Assembly (NCBI RefSeq): GCF_000152265.2
Contig: NC_021592.1
Span: forward strand, 186,001-250,000
From: Ferroplasma acidarmanus Fer1
GTDB lineage: Archaea; Thermoplasmatota; Thermoplasmata; Thermoplasmatales; Thermoplasmataceae
Reading direction: 5' to 3'
Length of the DNA: 64,000 nucleotides
Shown: positions 47,750-55,415 of the stretch, piece by piece
Numbering within the stretch: the stretch's first letter is position 1
How the letters are laid out: each line of letters opens with the position of its first letter
Made by a program: the position numbers and the translations under genes
The notes under the pieces: model-generated
What the model was told of the DNA's origin: nothing
Databases searched by the model: none
What the model saw: the letters and a program-made list of their open reading frames with translations, nothing else

Positions 47750-48949
47750 ATGAATAAAAAAATAGTATTTACATCATTGCCTGGATTTACAGCAGCGTTA
47801 GAAGCAACAATGATTCTACTTGCTATACCTGAAATATCAAAGGAATTCAGCATATCATATTCAGAATCGACATTATTAATAATAATATTTGTAATAACAG
47901 AAACATTGCTTGTTATTCCTTTTTCATTAATAGCAGATAAAAAGGGAATAAAAAAGGTAATGATAACCGGTTCATTTATAATGCTAATAGCATCAATCTT
48001 GATTTTTATTTCAAATAATTTTATTGTAATGCTTTTATTAAGGGCAATTCAGGGCATTGGAGGATCAATGGTCATATTAACATCATTATCATATGCATCA
48101 TTAATAAGCTCTGATATAAATAGAGGTAAATCAATAGGGTTAAACCATACAATAATAAGCTTAGGCTATGTTATAGGTCTTCCATTGGGCGGTTTAATGG
48201 CATCAATAAATTATAAGTACCTATTTTTATTTACAGCATTTTTATCATTATTATCAATTATATTAATAATAAATATAGATGAAATAAAAGGAAAATCAGA
48301 AATAGGAAAATCATCATTTTATATTACATTATTATTCTCCGGATTAATATTATCGATATATTATATTCCATTTATAATTATTGCAATAATAGGTTTAGTA
48401 TTATCATTTAGAATTAAATTAAGCAAAGAATTTTCATTATCATCATTTTCAGGATTTTTACATTCTATAACAAGAAATATGCTTGCAGCATACTTTGTAT
48501 TTTTATTGTATTCATTGAAATACAGTCCTTTAATTGTCGGTTTATTGGTTTTAATATATCCATTATTCTTTACATTTACATCATTTATTTCAGGAAAATT
48601 GCATGATAAATACGGATTAAAAATAGCATCCCTTGGATTTTTATCAATGAGTGTGTTTTCATTGTTATTATTCTTTAATTTTCTATTTCCTGAAGTATTT
48701 TTAGGTTCATCTACAGGAGTTGCAACAACATCAAATACAGCATATACAATGAATTCATTAAATAAAAATGATAGGATAACAGGTTCAGGAATAAGGTCAT
48801 TGCAGGGAATAGTAACAAATGCAATCGGTCTTGGAATAGCCTCAAAATTACTGTTAAATTTGAATTATGTTATATTAATAATAATTATTTTCAATTTAAC
48901 AGCATTATCAATTACATTGATTCTATATAAAAATAAACTAAAATTATAG
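47750..48949 (+). CDS. MFS transporter, 12-TM
   Basis: A 399-residue major facilitator with about twelve helices. Motif A near residue 64 is D-K-K-G-I-K-K, followed by R-A-I-Q-G-I-G-G, the antiporter-type helix 4 sequence. Likely a drug or metabolite exporter; substrate unknown. It is extremely AT-rich in codons (ATA, TCA, TTA), unlike flanking chromosomal genes. Its TAG stop shares its last base with the left end of an IS5-type element (the TA of the stop is the target duplication), so the true C-terminus could have been altered. Confidence 0.85.
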   Translation: MNKKIVFTSLPGFTAALEATMILLAIPEISKEFSISYSESTLLIIIFVITETLLVIPFSLIADKKGIKKVMITGSFIMLIASILIFISNNFIVMLLLRAIQGIGGSMVILTSLSYASLISSDINRGKSIGLNHTIISLGYVIGLPLGGLMASINYKYLFLFTAFLSLLSIILIINIDEIKGKSEIGKSSFYITLLFSGLILSIYYIPFIIIAIIGLVLSFRIKLSKEFSLSSFSGFLHSITRNMLAAYFVFLLYSLKYSPLIVGLLVLIYPLFFTFTSFISGKLHDKYGLKIASLGFLSMSVFSLLLFFNFLFPEVFLGSSTGVATTSNTAYTMNSLNKNDRITGSGIRSLQGIVTNAIGLGIASKLLLNLNYVILIIIIFNLTALSITLILYKNKLKL

Positions 48950-49015
48950 TGTGTTGCATAATTCATTTCAATTTAATAATTATTCCATAATAAATTTAAA
49001 ACTTAAAAGGAAAAC

Positions 49016-49039
49016 CCCCTATATAGTGAAATATAGGGG
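49016..49039 (+). promoter_or_regulatory. Hairpin sequestering the transposase Shine-Dalgarno (IS5-type)
   Basis: CCCCTATAT and ATATAGGGG make a perfect 9-bp stem with a 6-nt loop (AGTGAA). The GGGG at its 3' side is part of the Shine-Dalgarno GGGGTGA (49036-49042), 6 nt before the TTG start of the transposase. A transcript entering from outside would fold and hide the site. Confidence 0.7.
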
Positions 49040-49048
49040 TGATTTGCT

Positions 49049-49243
49049 TTGACTCCACAAATCAATAATAAAATAAATAGAAGTATAAAAAGGTACTGGA
49101 TTGGATCAAACAGGAGATGGGAAAAGTATAATGAATCACTTGCAGATAGAATAGAATACCTTGCAGATCTATCATTCATAAGGGATTATGATTCTCTATT
49201 GGAGGAAAATAATAATGGTAAAATAGGACATCCATACAAATTT
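49049..49243 (+). pseudogene. IS5 transposase, N-terminal part (interrupted)
   Basis: From TTG at 49049 the frame matches the first about 65 residues of an IS5-family transposase: R-Y-W-I-G-S-N-R-R-W, then D-R-I-E-Y-L-A-D-L-S and G-H-P-Y-K-F. After G-H-P-Y-K-F (49243) the reading leaves the family and enters the hyu fragment, hitting TGA at 49268-49270. The second half resumes at about 49528 in another frame. The native protein would be about 310 residues. Confidence 0.82.
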
Positions 49244-49493
49244 TGCAATAAAGAAAAGGGTAAAACCTGATATGCATAGTGTAAAAAACAAGGAACTGGC
49301 TCCACAGAAGAGAAATGTATACATAAATGGCAAATGGGAAAATGTTGAGGTTTACCAGCGGAATTCATTGCCAGTAAAGAAGGAGATAAAAGGGCCATCT
49401 GTAATTGAAGAAGATGGGTCAAGCACCTTTGTTCCGCCTGGATGGACAATATTCCGCGGAGAAAATGATGAATTGAGGGCGGTGAGATTATGA
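49242..49493 (+). pseudogene. Hydantoinase/oxoprolinase subunit A, C-terminal fragment
   Basis: About 83 codons in frame to TGA at 49491-49493 match the end of HyuA-type hydantoinase/5-oxoprolinase subunits: R-N-V-Y-I-N-G-K-W followed by V-Y-Q-R-N-S-L-P, then G-P-S-V-I-E-E-D and F-V-P-P-G-W. The match starts right at the transposase break. No promoter or N-terminus is present, so it is a piece of a gene lying within the IS. Confidence 0.8.
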
Positions 49494-49543
49494 CTGATTG
49501 GGAAATAGTTGGAAAGGCTACACAGTTTATAGCGCTAGATTAA
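49490..49543 (+). pseudogene. Hydantoinase subunit B, N-terminal fragment
   Basis: ATG at 49490 overlaps the hyuA stop by 4 nt (ATGA), the usual hyuA-hyuB coupling. The reading M-T-D-W-E-I-V-G-K-A-T-Q-F-I-A resembles the HyuB start, then returns to transposase sequence and stops at 49541-49543. So the captured fragment straddles the hyuA-hyuB junction. Confidence 0.6.
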
Positions 49544-50241
49544 GATCTATATTCAATGTTCCATTCAGGTCACTTGAAGGCATGTTAAGGTCCTTAGCAA
49601 TTATAGCTAATATAAAATCAATATCATATAGTGAAATATTCAGGAGGATAAGGAGAATTAAGCCAGATCTGAATAGCAATATTAACAGTAAGCTGGATTG
49701 CATTATAGATTCTACTGGCTCTAAGATAACAATAAGGGGAGACTATTTAAGGCATAAATGGCATAGGAAAAGGAATGGATGGCTCAAATTACATGTAATA
49801 ATATCATTAAAAGATGTTACTGTATTATCATTCACAATTACAGATGAGCATACACATGATTCTAAAGCTGCTAGAAAACTATTGAGTAAAATGAAAAATA
49901 ATATTCTAAGAATATTTGGAGATAGGGGATATGATTCAAAGTATATTTACAATATGTTCGGATATAATGCAATAATACCTCCCAGGAAAAATGCTTCTAC
50001 CAAATCCAGAGGTTCATCCACAAGGGCCAGGATTGTAAGATATATTAAAAAGAATTCTATGGAACAGTTGAAAGAGAACAATAGCTATGGCAAAAGGTGG
50101 CTCGTGGAAATATATTTTTCAGGATTAAAAAGAGTAATGACAGAGATAATTAAAGCTAAGAAAATAGAGTATATTATACAGGAATTAGCTCTTAAGGTAG
50201 TCAATTACAATATTATGAGGGGGATGACACATGCCTATTAA
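49528..50241 (+). pseudogene. IS5 transposase, C-terminal part with DDE triad
   Basis: From about 49528 the frame continues the transposase with R-L-R-S-I-F-N-V-P-F-R-S-L-E-G and encodes the whole catalytic domain: first D in I-I-D-S-T-G-S-K, second D in I-F-G-D-R-G-Y-D-S, and E in W-L-V-E-I-Y-F-S-G-L-K-R. The triad is intact, but the N-terminal domain is in a different frame beyond the insert, so the element is probably not autonomous. A GTG at 49498 is in frame but lies in hyu sequence. Confidence 0.85.
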
Positions 50242-50343
50242 TTATGCAACACACTACATTTTATGAATAACATTTATGTTTCATTTATTTCTCGAACTTA
50301 CTGTGTAACCAGTAGCTTTATTTATCCATATTTCCATAGCATA

Positions 50344-51348
50344 TTACAGATCTTGCAATTTATCCGGATAGGAAAGTTTTGTAATTTTGATAAATTCCAC
50401 ACCCTGCTTTATATATAACATAATTATTACAATAATATGAAAATACTGTCGTGGAATGTAAACGGAATCAGGGCTGCGGTTAAGAATGGAATAATAAAAA
50501 CTCTTGAAATCATTAAATCTTATTATAGCTTCTTCCTTATTATCACATTTAAACATCTTATTCGCATCTATTGTTATTTCATCAATATCTTTCTCCCTTA
50601 CATTGGATTTTAATCCCCTTGCATAGTGTATTGTACACAATTGGAATTCTGATCGGGGATATATTTCCATTACTTCCTCATCTAAATTCTTTATTCCATC
50701 TGCTACAATTAACAATGGCTCCTTTAATCCTCTATTATACAGATCTTCAAGTACTTCCTTGTATGCATTATGTGATTCTTTAACTGTTAAATAGAACCCT
50801 AATACTTCATACTCTCCTGTTTCTTTTATTCCTAATGCAAATATAACAGGCTCTTTATCTACATTTCCCCTTCTTAAATAGAAGAATAATCCATCTAAGA
50901 ATACTGCTATATACCTTTTGTCCAATGGCCTGTTAATAAATTTATAAACCTCTTCTATGGTTAAATCTGTTATTCTGGATATAGTAGATTTAGAATATTT
51001 ATTCCCTAAAATATCCTCCATTATACCTGCTATTCTCCTTGTAGATATTCCATTGGAATACATTGATACTATAAGATCTTCCATTCCTATTGATCTGTTA
51101 TATGGTTCTATTACCTGTGTATGGAAATTGCTATCCCTGTCTCTGGGAACATTTAATTGTTTTATTTCACCATACTTTGTCTTTAAATCTCTTTTATATT
51201 TTCCATTCTTTATTCCTGGATTTTCCTCTAGATATGCATTTAATTCTGTTTCCATTAATTTCTCTATTTTCTCTTTTATTGCTTCCTTTAATATTCTATC
51301 TATATCTACATTCTCAAGAGCCGATATGTTTATATCTGTATTTTCCAT
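50344..51348 (-). pseudogene. IS256/Mutator-family transposase, C-terminally truncated
   Basis: Residues 1 to about 284 match Mutator-type transposases: an initial K-Y-G-E-I-K-Q-L-N-V-P-R-D-R-D, then the first catalytic D in F-L-D-G-L-F-F near 172, and the second D in V-A-D-G-I-K-N-L near 218. The reading then enters flanking xthA sequence near 50497 and stops at 50344. The last quarter, with the catalytic Glu and the R-R-R-T-K motif seen in the intact copy nearby, is missing, so it must be inactive. ATG at 51348 follows an SD hidden in a hairpin. Confidence 0.85.
50437..50490 (+). pseudogene. Exonuclease III (xthA) 5' stub with its promoter
   Basis: ATG at 50437 starts M-K-I-L-S-W-N-V-N-G-I-R-A-A-V-K-N-G, the canonical N-terminus of exonuclease III/AP endonuclease (W-N-V-N-G-I-R-A). 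A TATA box (tttatatata, about 50408-50417) lies 25 nt upstream, so this is the true start of a lost gene. About 18 codons in, the sequence passes into the truncated IS256-type element; no other xth sequence is in the window. Confidence 0.85.
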
Positions 51349-51440
51349 ATTTTGTTACCTCTCTGCTCAAAAGAGGTATCCTTTCCTGTTATTTAATGAT
51401 TAAATTCATTGATAACAGGGGGGTTTATATTTACACAAAA
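50495..51440 (-). mobile_element. Remnant of an IS256-type element
   Basis: The element runs from its 5' end near 51440, where the minus strand reads TGTGTAAATATAAACCC, similar to the terminal repeat of the intact IS256-type copy, to a break near 50495 within the transposase gene. Its inner end is gone, fused to an xthA stub. Flanks belong to different genes, so a deletion followed insertion. Confidence 0.65.
51356..51378 (-). promoter_or_regulatory. Hairpin sequestering the transposase Shine-Dalgarno (IS256 remnant)
   Basis: On the minus strand TACCTCT (51378-51372) pairs with AGAGGTA (51362-51356), 7 bp with a 9-nt loop. AGAGGTA is the Shine-Dalgarno, ending 7 nt before the ATG at 51348. 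Confidence 0.65.
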
Positions 51441-52077
51441 TTACATACACAACCAAGGATTCCCCTGTAATTAAATTTGAATATACCGTAAGAACTGATA
51501 AAGCTTTAAAATTATATAATTTAGAATTTAAATAAAGAGCAGATCCTTCCATATCCAAATTATCTATGCCTAATTTATTTAATTTATCTATGAATTCATT
51601 TGTCCTTACTTTCTGCGAATCGGTAGTAAAAGCATCTGTAATATAATGTTCATAATCTTTAAGATTCAAATCAAATTTTTTTAATAAATCATAATCAGCA
51701 GATAATGATATAGATAAATTGTCCTTAATTTCTTCGTTGAATAATCCGCCATTATTATGCGAATATGATATTGGCATTACATATGAACCGGGTTTAATAT
51801 TCTTATTTATGGATGCTGTCGAACCGAATCTTATAATATTTTTTGCCCCTAATTTATAAAGCTCTAAAGTATCCAGTGCAAGCGAAGTATTTCCTATTCC
51901 GCTCCATGATAATGTTAGTCTTTTATTTTCATAAAAACCTGTATATGTATAATATCCCATAAAATCATTAACAAGCTTTATATCGCTTAATTTATTTTTA
52001 ACCATATTAAAACGATCTACATTTGCTACTACTAATGCATTTCCTGCAATATCTCCTTTTTTAGATTTAAAAACCAT
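51406..52077 (-). pseudogene. Nucleoside (uridine) phosphorylase, C-terminus replaced by IS sequence
   Basis: Residues 1-208 match the PNP/UDP phosphorylase family: G-I-G-N-T-S near 60, F-G-S-T-A-S-I near 84 and the ribose-binding D-M-E-G-S-A-L-Y near 175. After T-G-E-S-L the frame runs 15 further codons into the end of the truncated IS256-type element. Family members continue 25-40 residues more, so the helical C-terminus is lost. Codons are as AT-rich as in the MFS gene. It may be inactive. The promoter side (52078-52120) is intact. Confidence 0.8.
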
Positions 52078-52136
52078 ATTTTACTATTAAATATTAATAT
52101 TTAGATAGTGTAAGTAATTGTCTGTAAATTATAAAT

Positions 52137-52178
52137 GGCCTTGCACAATTTAGATTGGGGTGAAAAAAGTGCAAGACC
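52137..52178 (+). promoter_or_regulatory. Hairpin enclosing the transposase start codon (IS256-type)
   Basis: GGCCTTGCAC (52137-52146) pairs with GTGCAAGACC (52169-52178), a 10-bp stem with one mismatch. The GTG start codon (52169) lies in the 3' arm, and the Shine-Dalgarno GGGGTGA (52157-52163) is in the loop. Folding would block initiation. Confidence 0.65.
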
Positions 52179-53320
52179 AATTAAAAGAAGTAAAAGAAAA
52201 GATAAAAAGTTATGGATTGAACAGGGAGAATATGAGAGATTTAAAGAAATGGATTCTTAATGATCTCATGAATGAGGAAGCAGAGGAACAGATCAATGCA
52301 TCCAGGTATGAGAGAAATAGCAATAGAAAGGATTACAGGAATGGGTATAAGCAGAGATCATTGTTAACAACAGATGGAAAGGTTATATTAGATAAGCCAC
52401 AGTTCAGGGAAACATCTTTCCATACAGCTGTATTTGACAATTATTCCAGAGTAGAAAAATCAGTAGAATCCATAATACTGGAATCATACCTGAGCGGTGT
52501 ATCTACAAGAAGCGTTAATAAGGTAATAAAATCCTTAGGCATAGAAGTATCACCATCCTATGTGTCATCATTATCCTCAAGGCTTGATAAAACAGTAAAT
52601 GAATTCCTTGAAAGGAAGATTGATGGAGAATATAAATTCATATATATAGATGGAACATACCTTAAAATAAGAAATAATGGGAGGTACAGGAATAAGGCAA
52701 TATACATCTGTGTAGGGATTAACAGTGATGGATATCGTGAAGTTCTTGGAGCAAGAATATATGACTCTGAAACTGAAATAGAGTGGGAACTATTCTTTGA
52801 TGATCTTAAGGATAGGGGATTGAATGGTGTTGAGATGGTAATATCAGATGGCAATAAGGGTATTAGGGAAGCAGTTAAACAGTCATTCCCTGGATCATCT
52901 TGGCAATACTGCCATGTCCATTTTATGAGGAACTTAAGGAAATCAACGGGAAAACAGCAATGGAAGTTTCTATCATTGCTTATAAAACAGGCACTGGATA
53001 ATCCTGATATACTCCCTTTACTGCAGGATAAGCTTTTTGATAGAGGATTAGATAAATGTTCTACTATGTTCGATAAATACTATGATTCATTATACAACTA
53101 CAGATCATTCAATACAAATATACAGGGATTAAGGAGATTAAGAGTATCCAATACTATAGAACGTTTAAATGCAGAAATAAAAAGAAGGACTAAGAAAATA
53201 GGTGCATTTCCATCTGATGATTCTGCAATGAGATTGGCAGGCTCAATAATGATAGACATAAATGAGGAGTATGTAACAGGAAGAAAATATATAAATATGG
53301 AGGAAATCAACAGTCAGTAA
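52169..53320 (+). CDS. IS256/Mutator-family transposase
   Basis: From GTG at 52169, 383 residues, a normal size. Catalytic Asp residues are in Y-I-D-G-T-Y-L near 165 and V-I-S-D-G-N-K-G near 230, and the Glu in S-N-T-I-E-R-L-N near 336, followed by R-R-T-K-K-I-G-A-F-P, the family's C-terminal signature. C-H-V-H-F-M-R-N is the conserved C/D(2)H-like segment. It is a different lineage from the truncated copy 0.8 kb away. I chose GTG 52169 over GTG 52160 because GGGGTGA ends 5 nt before it, while the earlier codon overlaps that site. Probably active. Confidence 0.92.
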   Translation: MQDQLKEVKEKIKSYGLNRENMRDLKKWILNDLMNEEAEEQINASRYERNSNRKDYRNGYKQRSLLTTDGKVILDKPQFRETSFHTAVFDNYSRVEKSVESIILESYLSGVSTRSVNKVIKSLGIEVSPSYVSSLSSRLDKTVNEFLERKIDGEYKFIYIDGTYLKIRNNGRYRNKAIYICVGINSDGYREVLGARIYDSETEIEWELFFDDLKDRGLNGVEMVISDGNKGIREAVKQSFPGSSWQYCHVHFMRNLRKSTGKQQWKFLSLLIKQALDNPDILPLLQDKLFDRGLDKCSTMFDKYYDSLYNYRSFNTNIQGLRRLRVSNTIERLNAEIKRRTKKIGAFPSDDSAMRLAGSIMIDINEEYVTGRKYINMEEINSQ

Positions 53321-53406
53321 GGCTATTTACAATTTACAGAAAATAATGTACATTATCAATATTTAAATTATAAGCTATAAATTTTACATAAAAATAAATT
53401 AAAAAT

Positions 53407-53604
53407 ATGCCCTATATAGATTATAGCAGGAAATCTGATAGCATAGAGGACATAATTAAAAATGAGTGCCCTGTATACTCCGGGGATATTATCAGGCGCA
53501 GGTTAGCTCTCAGTATTTACTCCACTGATTCCGGGAAATCAATGGAGAATAGTATTAATTCGTTAATGGAGAGTTATTATGAAAATACATATACTGGCAA
53601 ATGA
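53407..53604 (+). CDS. Small hypothetical protein coupled to a lipid-kinase-like gene
   Basis: A 65-residue ORF with normal chromosomal codon use, first after the island. It is soluble and acidic/basic mixed, with segments S-I-E-D-I-I and R-R-R-L-A-L-S-I-Y near the middle. I do not recognise it. Its end overlaps the next gene by 26 nt, and there is no gap for a separate promoter, so translation of the two may be coupled. It is AT-preceded by a TATA-like run. Could be chance, but base composition argues for coding. Confidence 0.5.
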   Translation: MPYIDYSRKSDSIEDIIKNECPVYSGDIIRRRLALSIYSTDSGKSMENSINSLMESYYENTYTGK

Positions 53605-54472
53605 ACATGCAGGTTCTGGAAATGCCTTAAAGATTATGGAAGAAATAAAATCCATATTAAATCGGTATGAACTGACTTCCTCTTTCACGGAAAAAGATCC
53701 TGCAAATTTTATCCAGTTCATGGACGAAAATCCAGATATAAAATATCTTATTGCTATCGATGGTGATGGCACTGTAAATTACGCAATACAGGCACTTGCG
53801 GGAAAGGATACCATACTCATTCCCGTTCCAGCAGGTACCGGATCAGACCTGACAAGGACAATAGGCCGTGTTACTGTAAAAGAAATCCCTGAGATTATTT
53901 CTGGTGGGAGATTCAGAAAAGTTGATCTCGGCCTTGTGCACATAAACGGGAAATCCCGGTATTTTATGAATATCATGGAAACAGGCCTTGGTGGGAATGT
54001 AATGGTGAGGGTAAATTCCACTGAGCATCGAACAGGATCCACATTCGTGAAGGCTATCCTTTACTATATTTTAACGATGAAAAGTATTGGGGCTGACATA
54101 AAAATCGGGGATGAAATTATACATGAGCAGATAATAGATATTATCATAGCAAATGGGCAGTATTTTGGCAAGGGCATGCATGCATCCCCCGATTCTAAAA
54201 TTGATGATGGATTCCTGGATCTGCATCTGATAAAATACATGCCAAGGTCACGAATTTTATTTAAACTCCCATCTCTCCGTTCAGGCGCCTACATCTCTGA
54301 CAAATATGTAATTAACAAAAAAATAAAAGAAGCAAGCGTGAATTGCAAAAGCATTGTTGAAATAGATGGAGAAATAATAATTGCTGATTCCTTCTCCGTG
54401 GAAGTTCTACCGGGTATAATAAATATTTTTGAGTTGCCCGGAGAGGATAATAGTGCCATAAATAAAATTTAA
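53579..54472 (+). CDS. Diacylglycerol kinase-like / lipid kinase family protein
   Basis: A 297-residue DAGK catalytic-domain protein (LCB5/YegS type). G-D-G-T-V-N-Y near 61-67 and P-A-G-T-G-S-D near 83-89 are the ATP- and lipid-binding signatures, followed by the beta-sandwich C-terminal domain with N-G-Q-Y-F-G-K-G-M. It likely phosphorylates a lipid or sugar-alcohol head group at the membrane. The ATG at 53579 lies inside the preceding small gene. Confidence 0.88.
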   Translation: MKIHILANEHAGSGNALKIMEEIKSILNRYELTSSFTEKDPANFIQFMDENPDIKYLIAIDGDGTVNYAIQALAGKDTILIPVPAGTGSDLTRTIGRVTVKEIPEIISGGRFRKVDLGLVHINGKSRYFMNIMETGLGGNVMVRVNSTEHRTGSTFVKAILYYILTMKSIGADIKIGDEIIHEQIIDIIIANGQYFGKGMHASPDSKIDDGFLDLHLIKYMPRSRILFKLPSLRSGAYISDKYVINKKIKEASVNCKSIVEIDGEIIIADSFSVEVLPGIINIFELPGEDNSAINKI

Positions 54473-54528
54473 ATAGAAAATGAGACTGATAACTATACGT
54501 ATAATTCCAAAAAAAGGTGATGGTTGAA

Positions 54529-55290
54529 ATGTATGATATAAAAGATAAAGTATGTATAGTAACAGGGTCAGGAAGGGGAATAGGAAAAGCTATTGCGATT
54601 AAACTTGCACAGGCAGGCGGGAAGATTGTGGTTAACGTTAGAACCCATGAGGATGAAGGCATGCAGACGCTGGAGGAGGTAAATAAGGCATCGTCCGGAA
54701 TTCTTTCAATGGCGGATGTTTCAACAGAAGAAGGCAGGAAAAAATTATTCAGGGATGCTATAGAAAAACTTGGAAAACCTGACATACTTATCAACAACGC
54801 AGGAGTTGGTATTCTCGAGCCATTCGAAAACATAGATGAAAAACACATGCAATTGATGTTTAACACTAACCTCTATTCTCCAGTATGGCTTTCCAGAGAG
54901 TTCGTTAGCAAGTACGACAATGGCGTTATTATAAATATGGCCTCACTGGCAGGCATATCCCCTTTCCCCGGGCTATCTGTATATGGAATGACCAAGGCAG
55001 CGCTTATTAGCATGACTAAATATCTTTCCCTGGAAGCTGCCGGCCACCATATCCGTGTAAATGCTGTTGCACCGGGAGTAGTTAAAACCAGGATGGGCGA
55101 CAGCCTCCTGAAAATTATGAATCTAGACGAGAAAAATTTTTCTAAGAAATTTACGCTTACGGGCAAACTCATAGACCCTGATGAAGTTGCAGATACGGTT
55201 CTTTATTTGATCAGGAACGAATCTATGACTGGCCAGGTTATAACAATAGACTCTGGCGGAGAACAGATGGCAACGGATTATTTCAGATAA
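54529..55290 (+). CDS. Short-chain dehydrogenase/reductase (3-oxoacyl-ACP reductase-like)
   Basis: A 253-residue classical SDR from ATG at 54529: G-S-G-R-G-I-G-K near the start, N-N-A-G-V-G, the catalytic tyrosine in Y-G-M-T-K-A and the serine in N-M-A-S-L-A, with I-D-S-G-G at the end. G-G-T-G-A (54516-54520) is a good Shine-Dalgarno for this ATG; upstream GTG and ATG overlap it and are rejected. FabG-like in pattern, but archaea lack fatty acid synthesis of that kind, so glucose dehydrogenase-like or other substrates are possible. Confidence 0.9.
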   Translation: MYDIKDKVCIVTGSGRGIGKAIAIKLAQAGGKIVVNVRTHEDEGMQTLEEVNKASSGILSMADVSTEEGRKKLFRDAIEKLGKPDILINNAGVGILEPFENIDEKHMQLMFNTNLYSPVWLSREFVSKYDNGVIINMASLAGISPFPGLSVYGMTKAALISMTKYLSLEAAGHHIRVNAVAPGVVKTRMGDSLLKIMNLDEKNFSKKFTLTGKLIDPDEVADTVLYLIRNESMTGQVITIDSGGEQMATDYFR

Positions 55291-55415
55291 AGGGTTAATG
55301 TACCCATAATAATATTAATATACAGATACATAATATTTTTTTATGTGGGAATTTATAAACGTAAAGCCGGAAAAAATCTATAATAATAACAACAATTCAG
55401 AAAGAGGCGATTTAT

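Larger units (their letters stand above)
48949..50254 (+). mobile_element. IS5-family insertion sequence carrying a foreign insert
   Basis: Perfect 15-bp terminal inverted repeats GTGTGTTGCATAATT (48949-48963 and its complement at 50240-50254), flanked on both sides by TA, the likely target duplication. It encodes an IS5-type DDE transposase broken in the middle by a roughly 285-bp hyuA/hyuB fragment. Without that insert the element would be about 1.02 kb, a normal IS5 size. The element also carries a hairpin over its translation start. Confidence 0.9.
52121..53340 (+). mobile_element. Complete IS256/Mutator-type insertion sequence
   Basis: About 1.22 kb bounded by imperfect 20-bp inverted repeats (TCTGTAAATTATAAATGGCC at 52121-52140; complement with two mismatches at 53321-53340). 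It contains one full-length transposase gene. The 8-9 bp flanks on either side do not match, so I find no target duplication; this suggests a later rearrangement at one edge. Confidence 0.85.

Noticed and set aside
46765-53400. tRNA-Arg as an integration (att) site for the island
   Set aside because: No second copy of the tRNA 3' sequence and no integrase gene in the window; kept only as an open possibility.
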